This document shows, one piece after another, positions 9,025 to 16,100 of a stretch of DNA of 64,000 bases. A program made the position numbers and the translations under genes. Source of the DNA: Gluconobacter japonicus (lineage in GTDB: Bacteria > Pseudomonadota > Alphaproteobacteria > Acetobacterales > Acetobacteraceae); the NCBI RefSeq assembly GCF_002723975.1, contig NZ_BEWO01000003.1, forward strand, positions 62,001 through 126,000, written 5' to 3'. The notes under the pieces were generated by a model that was not told where the DNA came from, searched no databases, and worked only from the letters and a program-made list of their open reading frames with translations. Position 1 is the first letter of the stretch, and each line of letters opens with the position of its first letter.

Positions 9025-9423
9025 TTGAGCGTTTCTTCTCCCGAAGAGCTTCTCCTGAGACTTCAGAAATCCCGGTTCCGTGCCCGGTTCCACCTCGATG
9101 AACAGGCGCAGCAATATCTGGAAAGCCGTGGGCTTGATGCCGTCATGGAGCATGGCGCGACATTCATCCGCGATCGTCTCGCTCCGGCTTATCCTGCGCA
9201 GGATGGGAAACAAACGCCCATGCGTGGCCACCCCATTTTCATTGCCCAGCACGCCACCGGGTCATGCTGCCGTGGCTGCCTTTCAAAATGGCACGGCATC
9301 CGCTCCGGCAAGTCTCTGACCGAAGACGAACAGCAGGCTATTCTGGCCGTTCTTCGCGCCTGGATTTTGAAGGATACAGGCGCGGACGTTCCATTGTCGC
9401 CAGCTCAGGGGGCGTTATTCTGA
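9025..9423 (+). CDS. DUF4186 family protein
   Basis: This 132 aa protein matches the DUF4186 pattern: FRARFHLDEQAQQYLESRGL, HGATFIRDRLAPA, DGKQTPMRGHPIFIAQHATGSCCRGCLSKWHGI. The invariant CCRGC cluster with flanking His suggests a metal site, but the family's role is not established to my knowledge. The start is TTG, with AGAAGG nine bases upstream, and there is no better in-frame ATG. The 3' end overlaps that of the convergent permease gene by 19 bases. Confidence 0.82.
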   Translation: MSVSSPEELLLRLQKSRFRARFHLDEQAQQYLESRGLDAVMEHGATFIRDRLAPAYPAQDGKQTPMRGHPIFIAQHATGSCCRGCLSKWHGIRSGKSLTEDEQQAILAVLRAWILKDTGADVPLSPAQGALF

Positions 9424-10718
9424 AGGCTTTTAGCCCGGGGCAGAAAGCGCTCTGCCAGAAGAATTACTATAATCGCAAAGGCACCCATCTCAATCTGTGA
9501 GCGCGTCTCGGGCTGAATCATCATGGCGATAATCGCCATGGCAATCAGGGCCAAGGCAACATAAGCACCAACAGGCTTCCGGGGCATGATCTTCAAGCGC
9601 CCCAACACAAGAAGCGCGTTATTGAACAGCATGAAACCGCCCGTCAGGCTGACAAGAACAGCAAAGATCAGACCCGGCGACAGAACAGCCGTTGCTGCAA
9701 CAAAAATGGATGACCCTACACTCGCCAGAAGGGCACGACGGGGAAGCTGCGTTTTAGGTTCGACGACCAGAAAAGTGGATGGTGCATCGCCTGTCTCTGC
9801 AAGCTCATACAGAATACGGGACGTCACATAGATGCCGGAGTTCAGGCTGGATAGCGCAGCAACAAGAATGACGACCCCCATAGCTAGCCCGGCAAAGGGA
9901 ACATGAAACCGGTTCAGCACCAGCAGAAACGGGGACTGTCCCGGCACAATATCTGTCCATGGGACGAGGCACAGGATGAGCGAAATGGTAACGAGATAGA
10001 AAACACCGATCCGCAAGGGAATGGTGCGGGTCGCGCGCGCGATATTCCGCTCCGTATTGTCGGATTCAACCGCAGCCACCGTCGCAATTTCGCTTCCGCC
10101 CATGGAGAACAATACGGTTGGAATAACCGCCAGAAGAGCAAGAAGGCCGTGCGGCAGAACACCGCCATGACTGAACAAATTCTCCTTCACGGGAATGGAA
10201 TGAACTCCAAGCGCCCAAAAACCGATCCCGCTGAATACGATGATGGCCAGAACCTTGATGGCTGAAAACCAGTACTCGAATTCGCCATACCCTTTGACGG
10301 ACAGAAGATTGACAGCCGTCATGGCACCAAGAACCAGAAGTTCCAGAACGGCATAGGGAACGGGAATATAGGGTGTGAGCATAGACGTGACAGCAATCGC
10401 TTCCACACCAATGACCGTCACCCACGTCAGCCAGTATGTCCAACCCGCCACGAAACCAAAACGATCTCCAAGAGCGTGACGGATCTGCCCGAGAAACGAC
10501 GCACGCCCTGGCGTAACAGACGCCAGATCCCGCATCATGCTGTTGACCAGCCAGACCAGAAGTCCCGCCAGAACATATGACACGATAACCGCCGGGCCAC
10601 CCATTGAGAGAGCGGCTGATGAGCCGATGAAGAAACCCGCACCGATCACACCACCCAGAGCAATCATGACAATATGCCGTGTTCTCAGGCTTTGGGCGAG
10701 CTGGTCCGGTTCAGTCAT
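9405..10718 (-). CDS. amino acid permease (APC superfamily, AAT type)
   Basis: This inner-membrane amino acid/proton symporter has 437 aa and twelve predicted transmembrane segments. The N-terminal motif HIVMIALGGVIGAGFFIGSSAAL is typical of the AroP/LysP/GabP group, and the FSMGGSEIATVAAVES stretch in TM6 is also characteristic. It follows the Lrp-type regulator gene by 23 bases on the same strand, so the regulator and the permease probably form one transcript. The substrate is not readable from sequence, but the adjoining PLP and cyclodeaminase-family genes suggest a catabolised amino acid. Confidence 0.88.
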   Translation of the reverse strand: MTEPDQLAQSLRTRHIVMIALGGVIGAGFFIGSSAALSMGGPAVIVSYVLAGLLVWLVNSMMRDLASVTPGRASFLGQIRHALGDRFGFVAGWTYWLTWVTVIGVEAIAVTSMLTPYIPVPYAVLELLVLGAMTAVNLLSVKGYGEFEYWFSAIKVLAIIVFSGIGFWALGVHSIPVKENLFSHGGVLPHGLLALLAVIPTVLFSMGGSEIATVAAVESDNTERNIARATRTIPLRIGVFYLVTISLILCLVPWTDIVPGQSPFLLVLNRFHVPFAGLAMGVVILVAALSSLNSGIYVTSRILYELAETGDAPSTFLVVEPKTQLPRRALLASVGSSIFVAATAVLSPGLIFAVLVSLTGGFMLFNNALLVLGRLKIMPRKPVGAYVALALIAMAIIAMMIQPETRSQIEMGAFAIIVILLAERFLPRAKSLQNNAP

Positions 10719-10741
10719 GAAAGATCCCTGTCAGTAATGTA

Positions 10742-11203
10742 TCAGACCGGAAGATCCCTGTTATCCGCCAGGGTTTCCATGGTCATGTATGAGGTAATGG
10801 CATCCAGCTCGACCTTGCTGATGATCTGCTGATAGACACGATCAAAATCGTTCATGTCACAGGCCACAACCTTGAGAAGGTAATCATACTCACCGGCAAT
10901 CCGGTAAAAATCAACGATGTTTGGGATCGAAACAACCACTTTGCGGAACGTTTCGAACCATTCGCGTGAATGGTGGCGCGTTCGCATCAGAACAAAGACC
11001 GTCAATGTCAGCCCCAGCGCCTGCGCATTGAGGCGCACGGTGTCGTGGCTGATAATTCCGCTCTCCCGCAAGGCGTTCAGGCGACGCCAGCAGGCATTCT
11101 GGGACAGGCCGACCTGTTCAGCCAGTTCACGCTGGGAGGGCGTTCCCTGCTTCTGGAGGATACGGAGGATGGCACGGTCCGTTTGATCGATGATTCTGCT
11201 CAT
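10742..11203 (-). CDS. Lrp/AsnC family transcriptional regulator
   Basis: At 153 aa it has an N-terminal winged HTH (DRAILRILQKQGTPSQRELAEQVGLSQNACWRRLNALRESGII) and a C-terminal RAM/AsnC ligand-binding domain containing FYRIAGEYDYLLKVVACDMNDFDRVY. Members bind amino acids and act on neighbouring transport or catabolic genes. It is divergent from the class V PLP enzyme and upstream of the permease, so the 110-base intergenic region 11204-11313 is the expected operator site. I could not define a symmetric box there with confidence. Confidence 0.92.
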   Translation of the reverse strand: MSRIIDQTDRAILRILQKQGTPSQRELAEQVGLSQNACWRRLNALRESGIISHDTVRLNAQALGLTLTVFVLMRTRHHSREWFETFRKVVVSIPNIVDFYRIAGEYDYLLKVVACDMNDFDRVYQQIISKVELDAITSYMTMETLADNRDLPV

Positions 11204-11313
11204 ATCGATGTAAATGACAACAAAAAACCCATTCTCGTCTACAATAAAGGTGCGGTTTTCCCCATTCCGGTGAGGTATTTTCCTTTTATCGGCTCAGGGA
11301 AGGATCAGGGACC

Positions 11314-12789
11314 ATGGAAACGATCGGCAGTCTTGAAAACAGCGCAACAGCATTGGCGCAGTTCGAGCAAACCCTACGCGCAACAGGACGGGATGCCCTG
11401 CGCAAGGGCGTGCTTGGAGATGGCACGAAGTTCATGAGCCCCTTTGGCGTGCAGTCCATGCTATATGCAGACTATGTGGCATCGGGCCGCGCACTGGTTC
11501 AGGTCGAAACCTTCGTGATGAACGAAGTCCTCCCTTACTATGCCAACAGCCACACTGAAGCTTCACTATGTGGCGCATACATGACCCGGATGCGCAATTC
11601 AGCCCGCGCCATGATCGCCCGTCTATGCCATGCGCCGGAAGATCGGTTCACGACCATCTTTATGGGGAACGGCGCCACCGCCGGTCTGAACCGTCTTGTG
11701 CATCTTCTGGAAATTCCCGCCCGCTGTGCGGCTGGCAATCGTCCGGTCATTTTCATCGGCCCCTACGAGCACCATTCCAACATTCTACCCTGGCGGGAAA
11801 GCGGTGCCGAAATCATCGAGATCCCGGAAGCCGCAGAAGGTGGCCCGGATCTGGCCATTCTTGAAAAAGCCCTGACCTCCTGCGGCGAAGAACGTCTGAA
11901 AGTCGGTTCGTTCTCGGCTGCATCCAACGTCACCGGCATCATGACGGACGTGGACGCCGTCACGGCCCTCCTGAAGACACACGGCGCGCTTTCGATCTGG
12001 GATTATGCCGGTGCCGCCCCCTATCTGCCCATCGACATGAAACCCGGAACAACCGTGGAGAAGGATGCCGTTGTTGTCTCCTGCCACAAATTCATTGGTG
12101 GACCTGCAGCCTCTGGTATTCTGATCGTTCGCAATGACGCCGTTACGCGATGTGGTCCTGTCCTCCCGGGTGGGGGGACGGTCAAATTCGTTTCTCCCTG
12201 GAACCATGATTACTCAAACAGTCTGGCCACTCTTGAAGAAAGCGGAACACCTGACGTCATTGGCGATATCCGCGCAGCACTGGCATTCATCGTCAAGGAT
12301 GTGATTGGTCAGAACTTCATGGATGAACGCAATGCCGAACTGCGGGCACGGGCTATCGCGCGCTGGAGTAAAAATCCAAATATCAGGATTCTCGGTCACG
12401 CTACGGCAAAAGCCCTGCCGATTTTCTCATTCCAGATCCGCGACACCGTAACCGGCGGCCTCATCCACCAGCAGCTTTTCACGCGCATGCTGTCCGACCG
12501 TTATGGCATTCAGGTCCGCGGCGGCTGCGCCTGTGCCGGCCCCTACGCCCATCGTTTGCTGGGTATTGACGAAGCTGCGTCAGATGCGATCCGTCAGGCC
12601 ATTCTTTCCGGGCAGGAAATCGAAAAACCAGGCTGGACGCGCCTGAACTTCAGCGTGCTGATGGATGACGCCAAGGTAGAGCGTATCCTGGATGCGGTGG
12701 ACGAACTGGCGCTTGATCCCCATTCCGTTGCCGCAGCCTATGAATGCGATGTCTCGACAGCTCGCTTCCGGCCCAAAATCGCCGCCTGA
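11314..12789 (+). CDS. class V aminotransferase-fold PLP enzyme (cysteine desulfurase-like)
   Basis: This 491 aa fold-type I PLP enzyme has the Schiff-base lysine in VVVSCHKFIGGPAASG and the cofactor-binding Asp in LSIWDYAGAAPYLP. The C-terminal part has RGGCACAGPYAHRLLG, with a cysteine placed as in cysteine desulfurases or selenocysteine lyases. It is longer than IscS/SufS, with extra N- and C-terminal segments. It is probably a desulfurase, lyase or transaminase acting on an amino acid imported by the adjacent permease, but the substrate is unknown. The ATG follows AGGG and belongs to a transcript divergent from the Lrp gene. Confidence 0.78.
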   Translation: METIGSLENSATALAQFEQTLRATGRDALRKGVLGDGTKFMSPFGVQSMLYADYVASGRALVQVETFVMNEVLPYYANSHTEASLCGAYMTRMRNSARAMIARLCHAPEDRFTTIFMGNGATAGLNRLVHLLEIPARCAAGNRPVIFIGPYEHHSNILPWRESGAEIIEIPEAAEGGPDLAILEKALTSCGEERLKVGSFSAASNVTGIMTDVDAVTALLKTHGALSIWDYAGAAPYLPIDMKPGTTVEKDAVVVSCHKFIGGPAASGILIVRNDAVTRCGPVLPGGGTVKFVSPWNHDYSNSLATLEESGTPDVIGDIRAALAFIVKDVIGQNFMDERNAELRARAIARWSKNPNIRILGHATAKALPIFSFQIRDTVTGGLIHQQLFTRMLSDRYGIQVRGGCACAGPYAHRLLGIDEAASDAIRQAILSGQEIEKPGWTRLNFSVLMDDAKVERILDAVDELALDPHSVAAAYECDVSTARFRPKIAA

Positions 12790-12832
12790 TCCAAACCGAC
12801 TTCCCCACCCTCTTCATTTTTAACTCCGAACA

Positions 12833-12866
12833 GGGCACCTTCCCAAGCAAGAACAGGAAGGTGCCC
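12833..12866 (+). promoter_or_regulatory. hairpin sequestering the ribosome-binding site of the next gene
   Basis: GGGCACCTTCC at 12833-12843 is a perfect 11-base inverted repeat of GGAAGGTGCCC at 12856-12866, with a 12-base loop. The right arm contains the Shine-Dalgarno sequence AGGAAGG of the GTG-initiated gene at 12868. No T run follows, so translational control is more likely than termination. Confidence 0.65.
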
Positions 12867-12867
12867 C

Positions 12868-13770
12868 GTGAAGACTTTGACCGCCGCTGAAACACGTAAG
12901 CTGCTTCCATTTTCTCATCTCGTGGAAGTGCTTCGCCAAGCAGTCGTGGATTATCATAACGATCAGATATCCTGCCCTGAACGTATGGTTGTCCGAACGC
13001 TTGATCGCACCGGCGCTGTCATGTCCATGGTCGCCTGCGCACCAGACATTGTCGCAACGAAATTGCTGACGCTCTATAAGGACAATGCAGCGAGGAACCT
13101 TCCGGCCATTCAGGGTCAGGTCACGTGCATGGATGCCATTAACGGGCGTTTTCTTTTCTCACTTGATGGCGTTACCACAACAGAACGTCGCACCGCTGCG
13201 ATGTCTATGCTTGGGCTGGAGTGCTTCCGCCCCCCAGTGCTGGAAACAGTTCTTCTCATTGGCACCGGCGTACAGGCCAAAGCCCATCTTGAAGCTCTGA
13301 ATACGCTTTATCCGGGTCTCATCGTTTATATTCAGGGCCGATCCCCTGAGCGCGTCAGCACCCTCACAAAAAGCAACGCATACCCAGCGCTACAACTTCG
13401 CATTGCCCCTCTGGAGCACTTTGCGCCGGATGTCGTGATAACCGTCACCAGCAGTCAGACCGTTCTCTATGATGAGCCTCCAGTTTCTACCCGACTGGTG
13501 ATTGGCGTTGGTGCTTATCGGCCTGAGATGATTGAAATCGGCCCGACCATCGTTAACGGAAGCACCTGTATTGTGGATGACCCTATTGGAGCCCCCTCTG
13601 AAGCTGGTGATATCCTTCAGGCAGCCAAAGACTGGAAACAGGTCAAGTCTCTGGCGGCGTATCTAACAGGAGAGAAGAAACCGGAAGAACCAGTATTTTT
13701 CAAAAGTGTCGGCTGTGCCGCATGGGATCTGGCCGCTTGTCGCTTGGCCCTGAAAACATTCGGAATGTAG
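12868..13770 (+). CDS. ornithine cyclodeaminase / mu-crystallin family protein
   Basis: This 300 aa NAD(P)-binding protein has the family features PAIQGQVTCMDAINGRFLFSLDG, the TTERRTAAMSMLG block and the dinucleotide motif LLIGTGVQAKAHLEAL. The family includes ornithine cyclodeaminase, alanine dehydrogenase and the pyrroline/piperideine-2-carboxylate reductases. This one could be either a cyclodeaminase or a cyclic imino acid reductase. The start is GTG at 12868, six bases after AGGAAGG, and that site is buried in a hairpin. It is 78 bases downstream of the PLP enzyme gene and probably in the same operon. Confidence 0.85.
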   Translation: MKTLTAAETRKLLPFSHLVEVLRQAVVDYHNDQISCPERMVVRTLDRTGAVMSMVACAPDIVATKLLTLYKDNAARNLPAIQGQVTCMDAINGRFLFSLDGVTTTERRTAAMSMLGLECFRPPVLETVLLIGTGVQAKAHLEALNTLYPGLIVYIQGRSPERVSTLTKSNAYPALQLRIAPLEHFAPDVVITVTSSQTVLYDEPPVSTRLVIGVGAYRPEMIEIGPTIVNGSTCIVDDPIGAPSEAGDILQAAKDWKQVKSLAAYLTGEKKPEEPVFFKSVGCAAWDLAACRLALKTFGM

Positions 13771-13794
13771 AAAGCTTCAAATTGGAACCGAATC

Positions 13795-14898
13795 CTATAG
13801 AGAACTTAACGTAACCATCAATCTGCAAAGATGCTCATTTGTCCAAGCCGCAAAAGCTTCCAAAGGAAACTCGCAAACGCCGAGAGAGGTATTAATTTTT
13901 TGAGTATAATTATTTAACTCATTACCATGACATGTAAATATCTTTTCTTCTACTATGTTTAATTTTTCCCAATTTTTAGCCCATTTGGCCGTCGATATAC
14001 CGCCATTCGGATGAAAGCTACGTAAAGACGTATTGTCTGCTGAAAGTAATATTATTGAATTCCGCCCTAGCCGTACGGCAACGCAAATATCTTTAGATGG
14101 TTTTTCATGAATTACAAAACCGTTTTTATCAAGGGTATTATGCAAAAACCCTCTCTGCCCTTTTACTGCCAGAAGGTCGATCCCTTCAGGATATATTCTT
14201 TGAATAGAATTAATAATTGAAAGTATACCAATAGAGCTCTTATCTCCATTAGCATGAATTACTGAAGGCCAGCTTCCGGTTTGGCTATTACGTACTGAAC
14301 CACCAGAATAATGATAAAAATTCAGCGACCCTCCGAGCGTACCAAATATCTTACACTCCACATCGACAGAAATCTTCAAATTATGACGTTCAGCAGCATT
14401 AATCATAAATCGGCATGCAAGGCGCTGGTCATCATGATCCCCGTCTTCCTGGGACCAAGCCAAACATTCAGACAGCATTTTTTTGATTGCGCCAGCATAG
14501 CCAATATAGCAGCCACTATTTAGATAACGGCATAACTTATCACTATAATTATCAAAATATGCTTGCAGTGGATCATCGGGCGAAGTAGCAGGTGGCCAGA
14601 AGGTAGTCTCACCATTAAAAATAATATCGTCTCCGCTTGTTAGAAAAGCACGACCGATCTCATTCGCTCCACCAATTACCAACGTATCGTAAGCATCTGT
14701 GAACAGTATGATATCATGTGACCGAATAGATGGCTCATTCAAAATTTGAGCAAACGTGACGTATTTATCAATGAAAATAATACGCTCCCGCTCACCAGCA
14801 GGGCGAAGCGCACGAAAACGCAATCCTGCACGCTCTGCACTCTCTTGAAGATCAAGCATGGCACGCGTGCGCGGATGACCAACAGTGACATGAAGCAT
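13795..14898 (-). CDS. PLOD-like glycosyltransferase
   Basis: This 367 aa cytoplasmic protein has no signal peptide. Its central region HDIILFTDAYDTLVIGG contains the acidic DAYD metal-binding motif. GDDIIFNGETTFWPP, then RYLNSGCYIGYAGAIKKML, DDQRLACRFM and a later IHANGD follow. This order is that of the glycosyltransferase domain of procollagen lysyl hydroxylases (PLOD/LH3 type), which occurs in some bacteria. About 130 C-terminal residues are unassigned. The gene is distinctly AT-rich compared with its neighbours, pointing to horizontal acquisition. The acceptor may be a surface glycan or a protein. Confidence 0.7.
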   Translation of the reverse strand: MLHVTVGHPRTRAMLDLQESAERAGLRFRALRPAGERERIIFIDKYVTFAQILNEPSIRSHDIILFTDAYDTLVIGGANEIGRAFLTSGDDIIFNGETTFWPPATSPDDPLQAYFDNYSDKLCRYLNSGCYIGYAGAIKKMLSECLAWSQEDGDHDDQRLACRFMINAAERHNLKISVDVECKIFGTLGGSLNFYHYSGGSVRNSQTGSWPSVIHANGDKSSIGILSIINSIQRIYPEGIDLLAVKGQRGFLHNTLDKNGFVIHEKPSKDICVAVRLGRNSIILLSADNTSLRSFHPNGGISTAKWAKNWEKLNIVEEKIFTCHGNELNNYTQKINTSLGVCEFPLEAFAAWTNEHLCRLMVTLSSL

Positions 14899-15131
14899 AT
14901 TTAATCAATCCAATTCTTATCAAAAGAATGATTGGCAAAAATACAAGAGAAACTCAACCCAATATCTATTCGATTTTCTCTATCCCTTACCGACGATCCG
15001 TATAACACAGCTATACATTGTAAGACGTTTGACCCTGCATGCCCAATAATCAGCAACCAAAGAAAAATATTTTTATAGAGTAGAAATTCTCACTCGATGC
15101 GCAAAAATCCGCGACTCAATGAGGATTGATC

Positions 15132-16022
15132 TCACCAAAGATAAACAAGCTTCATGTAATAAGCATTCGTCTCAGGCACATTTCGACCGTCAACGGAGTG
15201 TGAATATCGCCCGGTCAGGGAGACGCGCTTGGAAATGTTGACCATAGCACCCACGCCAAGCGCCACTTCACGACCACTGGATTCACTTACCCAGCTATTT
15301 GCCGTATTATCACGCATTCCGGCAGTATTCTGCCAGTCAAACGCGAAGAATGGTTCAACAATCTTGCTCGCTTTCCAGCTAAAGCGCAGGTTGGAATGGA
15401 AAACCGTTCCTGGCGAGAAGCTGTGTTCGCCCGTCTTATGCTTGGTAGAAGCTACGATTGCACCTAGATCGCCATCAAAGCTGAAATGCTTCCATTCATA
15501 ATCGAACATAAAACTGGACAGGTTTGACCAGTAGTTCGGAGACAGCGCATCTCGGGTGCCGACCGGCGTTTGCATGAAAGTCTGGATACCAAAGGTGCTG
15601 TGCGCATTCGGCTTGAACCAGACCGCAGGCCCCACGATGGTTGGACCCAGACCTCCATAATTTGTGCCCTGCGCCAGCACAAAACTTTCCGACTGAATGA
15701 CTTCAAACGCAAATCCGACATGCGGGATCGCATCAAAGCTTCGGAAATGCACATATTTGGTCATGCCTGCCCAAGTATGACTTCCACCAGTTGGCTGGCG
15801 CCGACCGCCGCTGTCATAGGTATTACCCGCAGCATTCCCGTCACCATACTGCACCAGGACGTTGAACGGCTTGAAATCGACTGGCAGATCGTATTCGTGA
15901 GGCCCAATGATGGCCAGCGGGATGTCGGCTGCATGGGCCGCAACGGCTGGCAGAAGGGATGACGCGGGCAATAGGATACTCAGGGCCCGGAGACACCCTC
16001 CGGACCAGATCGTGCGAACCAT
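15132..16022 (-). CDS. outer-membrane transporter, phenol-degradation MetA-pathway-like family
   Basis: This 296 aa protein has a signal peptide (SILLPASSLLPAVAAHAA) and a mature part of alternating hydrophobic/polar strands ending in Leu-Trp, the pattern of an outer-membrane beta barrel. Motifs such as NYGGLGPTIVGPAVWFKPN and LGVGAMVNISKRVSLTGRYSHSVDG fit the family named for the MetA pathway of phenol degradation. It follows the PQQ dehydrogenase gene on the same strand by 78 bases, so it probably brings that enzyme's substrate into the periplasm or releases the product. The family assignment is moderately sure. Confidence 0.7.
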   Translation of the reverse strand: MVRTIWSGGCLRALSILLPASSLLPAVAAHAADIPLAIIGPHEYDLPVDFKPFNVLVQYGDGNAAGNTYDSGGRRQPTGGSHTWAGMTKYVHFRSFDAIPHVGFAFEVIQSESFVLAQGTNYGGLGPTIVGPAVWFKPNAHSTFGIQTFMQTPVGTRDALSPNYWSNLSSFMFDYEWKHFSFDGDLGAIVASTKHKTGEHSFSPGTVFHSNLRFSWKASKIVEPFFAFDWQNTAGMRDNTANSWVSESSGREVALGVGAMVNISKRVSLTGRYSHSVDGRNVPETNAYYMKLVYLW

Positions 16023-16100
16023 GACATTTATTTCCGCTGGAGAAGTACTGAGTGTGGAGCGCCTCTCCTAAGAGACGCGCTCCACGGTAACGCGGTCAGA

